In this document: positions 22,965 to 32,411 of the stretch, one piece after another
How positions within the stretch are numbered: position 1 is the stretch's first letter
How the letters are laid out: each line of letters begins with the position of its first letter
Assembly: GCA_036897095.1 (NCBI GenBank)
Contig: JAYMSP010001010.1
Span: 1 to 37,613 of the forward strand
Length of the DNA stretch: 37,613 nucleotides
Reading direction: 5' to 3'
Source: Plantago elongata
Taxonomy: Eukaryota; Streptophyta; Magnoliopsida; Lamiales; Plantaginaceae
The notes under the pieces: generated by a model
What the model was told of the DNA's origin: nothing
Database searches by the model: none
The model's input: the letters and a program-made list of their open reading frames with translations, nothing else
Position numbers and translations under genes: made by a program

Positions 22965-24596
22965 GCTTTTCTTCTTCATTTTCAGAAAGAAGTTTCTTCA
23001 ACTTCTCATTTTGCTCATTCAAGGCTAGCTCATGAGAATTTTCATTCTCCGATTTCTGAGACTTCAGAGATGCTATTTCAGCGTCATTTATCACAAATAC
23101 ATTAGTCAAATTAGAAATCTATTTTTCAAGAGTTTCTTTGCATTCTTCCAGAATCTTGGTCTTTGACTCAGCAACCAAATATTCTCTCTCATATCGATCA
23201 AGTTCACTCTTGACCAATTCCAAATCCTTGATACCGTCATCATCACTTTCATAGTACAAGAATTGCGATGTATTTATTACCTCATCAGCCATAAGGCATT
23301 CTTCAATGTTGGGAGATGTCGGGACCTACAATTTCAGCAACTCCACACATATCATTCTTCTTCTAGCCAAAGTCGATTACATCATGATTAATCCCACATA
23401 ATTATGGCGATGGTAATTTAAATCTTCAAAATCCGACTCAATATCCAGAGCATCAAGTTGAATTTGGATCTTATTCCTCTCTTCAGTGAACAAGGCCCTC
23501 TGAGTTCTTTTGAAAGTTCTTCTATCCTTTTTGTCACCCATATTAAGCTTGTTAAAAGCAGGACAATCACGTTTGAAGTGACCAGGTTTCTGACAATAGA
23601 AGCAGATGTCATTTCCAATTTCAGTGACTTCAGTACTAACAGCTTTGTGAGCAAGGTTGTTCAGAGAGTTGTTCATTTGGATGTTCTTGTACTGATGGAA
23701 ATTTAGGCCGAGATGCTTCTTCAGCTTCTCTTTTGCTTTTCTCCTTTCTATCCCTTGACTCACATATATCTTCATGTGACGCACAACAAGAGCATTTTCT
23801 TCAGACACTTCTTTAGTATCCTTCTTTTTCAGAATTACCTTGTGTGACTAAGTAACACTCTGCAACTTTTCAGGTGCAACCAATCCTCGTTGGGGTGTCT
23901 CATAATTTACAGTGGCTAAATGTGAAAAGAGTTCCACTGGAGTGATTTGTGGCATACCATAGTTGAAGTAGAAATATTGGGTATGTTCCCAATTTTGGCT
24001 CAAACTTCTGACGATGGTTTTCACCTTCTCAGAATTTGAATATTTGTCTCACTCTCCAAGTGCAACCATATCACACATGAGAGTAGTAAACCGAGTTTCT
24101 CCAGAGTTTTAGTGGGACCCTGTTTGGAGTTTTGGAACTTCAATTTCAGAACTTCGGACTTGTTTTCTTTGGTTTTCTCAGTTCCGACACAGATTTCTTC
24201 AATCAATTGTCAGGAAACTTTTACCATTTTTGCACACCATAGTTTGCACTGTATATGCTCAGGTATCGATCGAATGATGATGTTACGAGCTTGAACATCC
24301 AACCTGTGTCTCTTGGCATCTTCCAATGTCCAGAGTTCACGAGGTTTGCCTTCATACTCAACTTGTCCAGTAGCAACACGACCACTATCACTAGTCGAAG
24401 TGTCAGTACCTTCAGCATCAGTGTTTCTCCGTCCGTCAGACACTCCAATGACTTGTTTGAGCTGTCTGCTCTTGATTGGTCCTTCCTTCATGACATAGAT
24501 CATCTCATCACTGATTTCTTCAAGATGCAACATCATGTTGTTTTTCCATTTTTTGTTATTCTCAGGCTTCAGAATTGGAGCATCACTCAGAGACAT
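22965..24596 (-). pseudogene. gag of element B, broken
   Basis: Minus strand from ATG 24596 (MSLSDAPILKPENNKKWKNN), the start typical of copia gag of the UBN2/DUF4219 type. It runs in several frames with stops (for instance after AKMVKVS near 24210) to a CCHC zinc knuckle CFYCQKPGHFKRDCP at about 23612-23560. A glutamate/lysine-rich coiled-coil region follows (SLKSQKSENENSHEL). Near 22965 it departs from the parallel gag of element A and changes into integrase-RT linker sequence, so the gag C-terminus is missing. Gag would form the particle shell; this copy cannot. Confidence 0.78.
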
Positions 24597-24700
24597 ACAT
24601 GCACACTTAACACACAAATTAAAAATATCCTCGGATAGCAACAAAAACCTTTACCTATCTGGGGGATCGGGGTTCAGTGCATAAGGCTTGGGAACCTCCT

Positions 24701-24712
24701 CCTCTGATAACA
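24701..24712 (-). other. Primer-binding site of element B (mutated)
   Basis: Minus strand TGTTATCAGAGG, two changes from TGGTATCAGAGC, the complement of the plant initiator-methionine tRNA 3' end, two bases inside the LTR edge. Confidence 0.6.
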
Positions 24713-24714
24713 CT

Positions 24715-26160
24715 TGTTAGTCCAGATAACGGCTAAGGAAAAGACTAGAGGGGGGGGGGGGGGAATAGTCATTTCAAACATTTATCGATAAACACTATTT
24801 TTCAGAAATAGGTGGGTTTCTGATATTTAAATTCAAAGAGCGGAAGACTTAAGCGATAGATAAATGTGATTGTGCTTTGAGGTATTAAATGTATGTGTGT
24901 GTGTGTGTGTGTAAAGAGGGAATGTAAATGTAGAATAGTAAATAACACAACAAATATAGTGGTATCTAGAGGTGGCATAATCCTCCAACTAATCTACTCA
25001 GCCTTTCTGAGACCTAGAATTCACTAGACAATTAAGTTCACCTTACAATATATATCCTATTCTAAGATCCCTACAAACAAATGGTTCCCAACTAAATGTC
25101 CCCCCTTAGTTTTTTCCCTAGGTCCTAGAACCAAGTACTTCCTGTACTAAAGTTAACCTTGGAGTTTTTCCTTGATTTCCCAAACCAAGTACTTCATGTA
25201 CTCCACGCCTTGATGGTGTTGGTCATAAGTTGATTTGTCAGGTAAGCTTCTCGTATAACTTTTCAGCTATATTTTCAGAGAGCTTGGAAGACATAACACT
25301 ACTTGATACACTTATTCAATGTATGCTAGGTTCTGTTTACTGACCTATGTAATTGATATTTGTTCGGGAGAATGAGCTTCAGAAAGGGTATCTGAAAGTT
25401 CAACTCTTTCACAAATAACAATCTCTTGTTATAGGTTCAGGACACTTAAAACTACTGACGATTCTTCGAGCTTGTTAGTCACAACAGTAAGCTTGGAGAA
25501 TGGTAGTAAGAATGCTTGAGAGAGTACTTGCTTGATAAGTAGATATGAGCGTAGTTCGTGTGTGTATTTCTCAGCTTCTAAGTGGTGATACTTACAGATG
25601 AATTTGAGAGTCGTTTGAAAAGTATCCGTTAGACCTTCTCAAAATTCAATCCGTTGATATCTTGAAATGAGTACTCAGAAGTATCTTTCTCATTTTTCAG
25701 AGAGGACTATGCATTGAGCGAATTTCCAGCCGGTGTAATTAATGCATTATACTATTTCTTGTCTCAACGGACACATGGGACTATCTGAAAGCTAGCATGC
25801 TCCTGAACTCAGTGATGTCATATGTTCAGAGACTTTTTATGTGCAATATGCACTATACAATATGCTATCTGATCATAGTCTATCTGAGGAGACTTGACCT
25901 AATATCTTCATAAACTTGTACAATCTCCAGTCTTCAAATCTTCGATTAAAATTCATTGCTAGGATCCTTCTTCATGGCCTTCTTCGAAATATACAATTAC
26001 ATCAGAGACCCAATAATTCTATTACAAGTTTACTAGACTAACATACTAAGTGATTTCCTCTCTTACAATGTTCAAGTGAACCAAGAGTACAAGTCACCTT
26101 TTTGTACTAAAGATAAGTCATATGGTGATTGATCAAAAATACTAACAGATATTCCTAACA
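24715..26160 (-). mobile_element. LTR of element B (1446 bp)
   Basis: Minus strand begins TGTTAGGAATATCTGTTAGT at 26160 and ends ...TGGACTAACA at 24715, with the usual TG..CA ends, and a primer-binding site follows immediately. It is alignable along its length with 29932-31401, including a C-run in the transcript orientation (24751-24766) and a TG/CA microsatellite (24894-24912). It abuts the truncated protease motif of element A at 26161. Confidence 0.85.
24894..24912 (+). repeat. (TG)n microsatellite in LTR B
   Basis: Nine to ten TG units. A longer (TG)n run occupies the equivalent place in LTR A at about 30116-30152, so the repeat belongs to the LTR family. Confidence 0.9.
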
Positions 26161-26640
26161 GTATCCTATCATGTGCTTCCCACATCCACTATCAAATAGC
26201 CAATGAGCCTTAGTCCAAGACGCATTCTGCATAAAACAGGAAATAGGAGTTAAGTTCTTGCTTCAGAAACAAAACCATCTAGATTAAACGTTCTTTCTGT
26301 GAGAATCCATGTTTGAATGAATCTCTTATGAGTAGGTTTTTGTCTACTTGGAACATAAGGAGGAATCCTAGAATCATTAAGATCAATTTTTCTTCTTTGG
26401 GTGTTCCTTGGTGTTCCTCGTGGTGTCTTCAGAGACCTGTCAGGTTTCTGAGTTTCCTTTTCAGCAAGCTTAGTCTTCCTGGCCAAGTTTCTTCGAGCCC
26501 TGTCATTCAGTTTTTCAGTGGATTGGGATTGCTTCCACTACTGATAATTGATGTATGCAATTCTAGCTTTCCACCATTGTTCTTGTCCTTCCTTATATTG
26601 TTGCATGAGGACTTTCTTGATTCAGTCAGATCATTCTAGA
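26161..26640 (-). pseudogene. Element A gag C-terminus and truncated protease
   Basis: Minus strand. QEQWWKARIAYINYQ (about 26590-26545), one stop, then a basic region RARRNLARKTKLAEKETQ and SRIPPYVPSRQKPTHKRFIQ as in Sirevirus-like gag C-termini. A short broken stretch leads to WLFDSGCGKHMIGY ending at 26161. DSGC..HM.G is the copia aspartic protease active-site motif. The protein ends there because the LTR of element B begins at 26160. Confidence 0.75.
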
Positions 26641-26990
26641 GTTGTGCTTTAAAGCCTCGAAGCACATCGACTTTGTCACCGTAAAAGGGCTATTTTATGT
26701 ATACTTTTCAGCGGTACCCGATTTTGATAGATCGACCTGTGAATTTTCTAGAATGAATCGAAGAAATACTCGGCATGTCAATGAAATATGCCCTATTTAG
26801 TAGGTTTCGGAATGGCTCGCAAGACTTTTCGTATTTTCAAGATGCCTCTATGAGGGGAAAGTACTTCGACATACTTTTATATATGTTGAGTAACGAGGTT
26901 ACTTGATGACTACTCAACTAAGCCCTTCCCAACCTTAACACTAAGTCATATGAAGTTGATAGATGTTGACTAGGCACTTCGAAGAAACAA
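26640..26990. other. Unassigned segment beside the mitochondrial rRNA fragment
   Basis: Lies between element A gag sequence (ending about 26640) and clear 26S rRNA (from about 26990). No copia gag or rRNA core was recognised in it. Words such as GGCATGTCAATGAAATATGCCC suggest a repeat or a less conserved part of the same insertion. Origin undecided. Confidence 0.4.
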
Positions 26991-27716
26991 CTACAGAATG
27001 AGCTTAACTCCTAAGAAAGACCGTACCCAAAACCGATACAGGTGAATAAGAGAGTATACTAGGGCGCTTGGAGAACCATATGGAAGGAACTCGACAAAAT
27101 GACCTCGCAATTTGGGAGAAGAGGTGCTTGGTAGACAAGCGACATATTCCAGGGGGTAGCGGATGTTTCTTAAAAATACCAGACTATGCGAAGTACTAAA
27201 CAACGTATAGAGTCTGACACCTGCCCTTTGTTGGAAGGTGATAAGTATATAGGTACTAAGCTTTGCATGCAATCCCCAGTAAACATCGACAGTAACTCTA
27301 ACTGTCCTAAGGTAGCGAAATTCCTTGTCGCATAAGTAGTGACCTGCACGAATGGTGTCACAAATTCCTCGTTGTCTCCGACATGGACCCACTGAAATTG
27401 AATTCTCCGTGAAGATGCGGAGTACCAATTGCTAGATGGTAAGACCCCGTGCACCTTCACTATAGCCTTGCATTGATAACCTTGACATAACACATAGGGT
27501 AGGTGGGAGGTGCGAACCACTCTTAAAAGACCACTACTTCGTCGTCGGTCATCCAATTGCCAGAACAATGTGAGGTGGGTAGTTTATCTGGGGTGGATGC
27601 CTCCTAAAGAGTAACGGAGGTGTACAAAGGTAGGCTCATAAGCATAATGGTCGAAGCTTGCCTGACTGCAAAACCAACATGTCAAACAGAGACGGAAGTC
27701 AATCATAGTGATCCAG
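26990..27716 (+). pseudogene. rrn26: Plant mitochondrial 26S (23S-like) rRNA gene fragment (NUMT)
   Basis: Contiguous large-subunit rRNA covering roughly E. coli 23S positions 1650-2405: GTACCCAAAACCGATACAGG (27014), GGGCGCTTGGAGAACC, AACTGTCCTAAGGTAGCGAA (27300) with CGCATAAGTAGTGACCTGCA, GAAGATGCGGAGTACC, AAGACCCCGTGCACCTTCAC, GGTGGGTAGTTTATCTGGGG, CTCCTAAAGAGTAACGGAGG (27601) and CATAGTGATCCA (27705). The CGCATAAGTAG and CATGGACCC variants fit plant mitochondrial 26S better than plastid 23S. It lies antisense to the retrotransposon gag and has many C-to-T type changes relative to the remembered mitochondrial sequence, so it is an old nuclear copy and not a functional gene. Open frames across it are meaningless. 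Confidence 0.88.
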
Positions 27717-29813
27717 TAGCCAATACCAGCACCATTGGCTTTCTGATCACAATTTTCAGCAACCTTACTAGTTTCTGCACCATCCATATATACATAAAAT
27801 GGTATAGTGGAAAATACAACAAGTCCTGCAATACTTCCCTTCCTAGTAATACAACATTGTGGATGATCACAAGTCTGAGGATCATGTTTCTTTTCAGAAA
27901 CCTTTTCCACAAGTTTCATTAGGACTTGTTGTTCCATCAAAGATTTGGTCGTAACTACCTTAGCTTTCTGACCAATGCCATAGGCTTCTTTGAAACCTTT
28001 TTGTTGACTATTTACAAAGGTCAACCTTCCATCACTCTTTTTCAGACAAGTGGAGCTACTTGATTGAGGATCAAGTCCAAATCCGCCTTTCTCAGAAGGA
28101 TCTCTCAGATATATTTGGACCTCCGTGAGAGTGTCACTATCTTTGACAAATGGTTTGAAGGAAATTTGTTTCTTTTTGAGTTCATCATTTTCAAAAAGAA
28201 GCTTCTTCATCTTTTCAAAAATATTATTCAATGCCAGCTTATAAGAATTTTCATTCTCCGATATCTGAGACTTTAGTGATGTTATTTCAGCATCCTTACT
28301 CTCAGATACCTTGGTTAACTTAGAAACCTCTTTTTCAAGAGTTTCTTTGCATTCTTCCAGAATCTTGGTTTTAGATTCAACAACCAAGAATACTCTTTCA
28401 TATCGATCAAGTTCATTTTTGACCAATTCCAAATCCTTGATACCATCATCATCACTTTCATAATATAGGAATGGTGAAGTGTTAGTTACCTCATAAGCCA
28501 TTAGGCACATTTCAATGTTGGAGATGTCAGGACCCATTATCTCAGCAATTCTACACATGTCATTCTTCTTCTTGCCAAAGTCGATTACATCGTGAGTAAT
28601 TCCGCACAATTCTGGTGATGGTAATTTTGGGTCATCTGAATCTTCATCATCAGATTCTGACTCAATTTCCAAAGCATCAAGTTGAAATTGGATCTTCTTT
28701 CTCTCTTCAGTGAGCAAGGCCCTTTGAGTCCTTTTGAAAGTTCTTCTCTCCTTTTTGTCACCTGTCTTGAGATTGTCGAAAGAAGGACAATCATATTTGA
28801 AGTGACCATTTTTCTGACAATAGAAGCAGATATAATTTCCAATTTCAGCGACATCAGTACGTTCAGAGAGTTTTTCATTTAAATGTTCTTGTACTGATGA
28901 TAGTTTGGGTCGAGATGCTTTTCCGCTTCTCTTTTGCTTTTCTCATTTCTATCTCTTGACTCAAATATTTCTTCATGTGTCAAAAAACAAGAGCATTTTC
29001 TTCAGACACTTCTTCGGTATCCTTCTTTTCAAAAGTACCTTGTGAGACTAGAGAAACACTTTGTAACTTTTCAGCTGCAGCCAAACCAAGTTAAGTTGTC
29101 TCATAGTTCACAGTGGCTAAATGTGAAAAGAATTCCACTGGTGTGATTTGTGGCATTCCCTGGTTAAAATAGAAATATTGGGTATGTTCTCAATTCTGGT
29201 TCAAACTTCTGATGATGGTTCTCACCTTCTCAGAATTTGAATATCTATCACTTTCTCCAAGTGCAGCCATATCACTAATGAGAGTAGTAAACTGAAAATC
29301 AAGTTATTCCAGAGTTTTAGTGGGACCCTGTTTGAAATTTTGGAATTTCAGTTTATGAACTTCGAACTTGTTTTCCTTGGTTTTCTCAGTTCCGAAACAT
29401 ATTTCTTTAATCAATTGCCAGGTAATTTTTGCCATTTTAGCACACCACAGTTAGTTTGTATATGCTCTGGTGTGGATCGAATGATGATGTCATGAGCTTG
29501 ACCATCCAACCTGTGTCTCTTGGCATCTTCCGATATCCAGAGCTAACGAGGCTTGTCTTCATACTCAACTTGACCAGTAGCAACCCGACTACTATCACTA
29601 GTAGAGGTGTCACTACCTTCAGCATCCTTGTCAGTGGTTCTTCGACCATCAAATACTCCAATGACTTGCTTGAGTTGTCTGATTTTGATTGGTCCTTCCT
29701 TGATTACATAGATCATCTCATCACTGATAGCTTCTAAGTGTAGCATCATGCATGTTGTTCTTCCATTTCTCGTAATTCTTGGGCTTCAAAATCGGAGCAT
29801 CATCCAGAGACAT
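27717..29813 (-). pseudogene. gag of element A, broken
   Basis: Minus strand from ATG 29813 (MSLDDAPILKPKNYEKWKNN). A 4-bp ATGC-type insertion near 29746 breaks the frame. The segment 29749-29560 reads on as MMLHLEAISDEMIYVIKEG. Later parts shift frame repeatedly to a CCHC knuckle CFYCQKNGHFKYDCP at about 28829-28779. The long open part from 28717 has an acidic stretch ESESDDEDSDD, then a coiled coil (ELVKNELDRYER, KLTKVSESKDAEITSLKSQ), then HDPQTCDHPQCCITRKGSI. It is cut off after GAGIGYW at 27717, where mitochondrial rRNA sequence begins. It is parallel to the gag at 24596-22965 but retains more C-terminal sequence. Confidence 0.8.
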
Positions 29814-29916
29814 ACCTGCACACATAACACACAAATTAAAATGTCCTCGGAAATGGACAAAAACCTTTACCTATCTGGGTGATCGAGGTTCAGTACAGAA
29901 GACTTGGGAACCTCCT

Positions 29917-29928
29917 GCTCTAATACCA
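29917..29928 (-). other. Primer-binding site of element A
   Basis: Minus strand TGGTATTAGAGC, one change from TGGTATCAGAGC (complement of the plant initiator-methionine tRNA 3' end), three bases inside the LTR edge at 29932. Confidence 0.8.
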
Positions 29929-29931
29929 CTT

Positions 29932-30113
29932 TGTTGGTCAAGATAACGGCAAAGGAAAAAGACTAGGGGGGGAGGGGGGGGGGGGGGGAATAGTCTTTTC
30001 AAACTTTTATCGATAAAAACTATTTCTCATAAACTCATAGGTTTCTAATACTTAAATTCAGAGAGCAGAGGACTTAAGCGATAGATAAATGAGTTTGTGC
30101 TTTGCAGTAATAA

Positions 30114-30156
<43 letters not shown>

Positions 30157-31401
30157 ACTGAAATGTAATGCAGAATAAGTAAATAACACATCGAGTGTAG
30201 TGGTATTTGGAGGTGGCGTAATCCTCCAACTAATCCACTTGGCCTTTCAGAGACGTAGAACCCATTAGAATAGATAATTGAATTCACCTTACAATAATCA
30301 TATTCTAAAATCCCTAAAACAAATGGCTCCCAATGAAATGTTCCCCCCGAGTTGTTCCCTAGCTCCTAGAGCCAGGTACTTCATGTACTCAAGATAACCT
30401 TGGAGCTATTCCTTGATTTCACAAATCAAGTACTTCATGTACTCCACGCCTTAATGGTTCTTTGGCTATGAGTTGATTGTCAGGTAAGCTTCTTTTATAA
30501 CTTCTCAGTTATATCCAGAGAGCTTGAAGAATCAAGACTACTTAATATACTTACGCAGTATATGTGAGCTTGCTCTTTATTACTGATACACGTTTACGAG
30601 ATTTGTTCAAGATAATGAATCTCAGATAGTTATTCAAAAATTCAACTCTTTCACAAATTACAACACTTGTTGAAGGTTTAGGACACTTAGAACTACTAGT
30701 GATATTTCGAGCTTTGTTCGCAACAGAAAGTTTAGAGAAAGATAGTAAGAATGCTTGAGAGAATACTTGCTTGATAATAGATATGAGCGTAGTTCGTGTG
30801 TGTATTTCTCAGCTTCTAAGTGGTCATATTTATAGATGAATTTGATAGCCGTTTGAATAGTATCTGTTAGACATATTTCAAATTCAATTCGTTCATATCT
30901 TGAAATTAGTACTTCCATGCGTACATCTCTTTTCAGAGAGTTCGGCAAGAGGATAGTGACATTTATGTTGAGCATTAAATGCAATGTACTATATTTTATC
31001 CTTTAGTCTCAACGGATGCATGTAGCTTTATGAAGCTTCACATGTTCCTTCTCTCAGAATCTTGTTGTCTCAGAAACTTAGTTGTAACTTTGTTTTGTAA
31101 ACAAAACACAAGTTTATATACATCATTCTGGAAGCAATTATCTTACTTTCCTCATTTTGTCTTCTGATAACATTGTGCAAAAGGTCTTCTCCTTTGCTTG
31201 GATGCCTCATTCATGGTATTCTTCGAACTAAATAAAAATTACATTCAGAGACCTACATCCTATTACAAGGTTTCTAAAAGCTATCATACTTAGTGTATTC
31301 TTCTTTTACAATGTTTAAGTCAACCAAGAATACTAAACATCTTTATGATCTAGGATAATTATTATGTTGAGTGATCAAAATACTAACAGATATTTCTAAC
31401 A
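29932..31401 (-). mobile_element. LTR of element A (1470 bp)
   Basis: Minus strand begins TGTTAGAAATATCTGTTAGT at 31401 and ends TTGACCAACA at 29932, next to a primer-binding site. It is alignable with LTR B but clearly diverged (different G-run and TG-run lengths and many substitutions), so the two are not a recent LTR pair. It carries a long interrupted G-run (29966-29988 on the plus strand) and a (TG)n array. Its outer edge cuts a LINE ORF1 reading frame. Confidence 0.85.
30116..30152 (+). repeat. (TG)n microsatellite in LTR A
   Basis: About 18 TG units at the place equivalent to the shorter TG run in LTR B. Confidence 0.92.
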
Positions 31402-31925
31402 TTCATTATGGTATAGTCCAGGGAGTTTAGCACATTGCTAGTTCATAGATAAATTTCCTTCGAGCACAAAAAAGGTCAAAGTATGTTCCCAGAATTCTAA
31501 TTCGGAAGCAACATCATCATCATCAATCAATATTTTCAGGTCTCCATTCACAACTATCGACGCAATATATTTAATTCCACGGCCTTGTTGGGAAAGTCGA
31601 TTGTCTTTAATCACATCTACCCAGATTCGGGGATCCGTCGGTTCCAGGGGCAAGGTCGGAGAATCAATTGTGGGGGCCACATCATCTTGAGCATGGGAAA
31701 TCGGGGTGGAGCGATTCATATCAATTGATGGGTTCGACGGTGGAGGAGGGTTAGCAGTCGAATCAATTTGGGAATCGGCCTGTTGAGTATGGGTAACCGG
31801 AGGGGATCGATTGATTACAGACGTATCAGTTAGGGATGGGTTAATCGGGTGAGGAGGGATAATCGGGTCAGGCCGGGTCAGGCTCAGGTGGTGTCAGAGA
31901 AACAAGTTGACGGGGGTCCGAAACA
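31402..31925 (-). pseudogene. LINE ORF1 fragment with DUF4283-like domain, truncated
   Basis: Minus strand, open from about 31920 to a TAG at 31438. A proline/serine-rich N-terminal part (PPPPSNPSIDMNRSTPISH) precedes RIWVDVIKDNRLSQQGRGIKYIASIVVNGD and DDDVASELEFWEHTLTFFV. This pattern (an EL.FW..TL.. helix after a short VVNG strand pair, then GNLSMN) is that of the DUF4283 domain of plant L1-type LINE ORF1. After the stop, the frame continues as AKLPGLYHNE and is then cut by the LTR at 31401. The rest of the LINE is not visible. GC content is higher than in the flanks. Confidence 0.65.
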
Positions 31926-31959
31926 ATTTCAGTCGCATTAGCGATGGGCACTTTTTATC

Positions 31960-32366
31960 TTGGTATAAGCTTCTATCAAATGTAATCTCTTGGTTTGGTC
32001 TAATACGGAGCATTTTTAAGCTCTTGTAGAACATTTTATTCCTTTAATAATATTTTATCCATTTCGAATAAAGATTAACATGCTATAACCATAATTTGTG
32101 CCGTCATATGGTTATGCAATTTTATCTCTGTCTTCTCTTCTTATTTAATATTTCATTTGTCCCATTAATAACAAAATAATTTATTTTACATAATTTTTGA
32201 GAAAAGTTTATAATATATGATTAATAATGAGTTGGAGTTAAAAAAGACATGTGAAGCTCAATAATATGTGGTAAAAATAAGTTGTATTATAGAGGTTATT
32301 TTCATACATACAAATCATTTTAATTTAATGGCATGTCAAAAACGAAATAATATATAGGAGACGGAT

Positions 32367-32411
<45 letters not shown>

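Larger units (their letters stand above)
18515..26160 (-). mobile_element. Element B: Sirevirus-like Ty1/copia retrotransposon, internally deleted
   Basis: On the minus strand the order is: LTR (26160-24715), primer-binding site (24712-24701), gag (from 24596), a deletion junction near 22965, RT and RNase H (to 21043), a polypurine tract, an extra ORF (from 20131), and a partial LTR (about 18760-18515). A coiled-coil gag with a CCHC knuckle, a copia-type RT and an extra ORF between RNase H and the 3' LTR fit the Sirevirus lineage. The 3' LTR lacks its first part, protease and integrase are missing, and the coding regions have stops and frameshifts, so it is defective. It begins exactly where element A's protease motif stops, suggesting insertion into A. 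Confidence 0.75.
26161..31401 (-). mobile_element. Element A: Sirevirus-like Ty1/copia retrotransposon, 5' half only, interrupted
   Basis: Minus-strand order: LTR (31401-29932), primer-binding site, gag (29813-27717), an inserted segment containing mitochondrial 26S rRNA sequence (about 27716-26640), gag C-terminus, and the start of the protease (26196-26161), cut off by the LTR of element B. Integrase, RT and the 3' LTR were not found elsewhere in the window. It sits inside a LINE ORF1 relic at 31402. The element is dead: a 4-bp insertion near 29746 shifts gag after about 20 codons, and further stops follow. Confidence 0.75.

Noticed and set aside
26991..27568. Minus-strand open frames of 132-145 codons
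   Set aside because: They lie within sequence recognisable on the plus strand as mitochondrial large-subunit rRNA; the frames are accidental.
27584..27716. C-terminal end of the 377-codon minus-strand open frame as gag protein
   Set aside because: Residues after GAGIGYW are antisense translation of the rRNA fragment, not gag.
30658..30984. 108-codon minus-strand open frame
   Set aside because: It lies within LTR A and is not maintained in LTR B.
24715..31401. LTRs at 24715-26160 and 29932-31401 as the two ends of a single element
   Set aside because: Each is followed by its own primer-binding site and gag on the minus strand, and the upper element ends in a truncated protease, so they are 5' LTRs of two elements.
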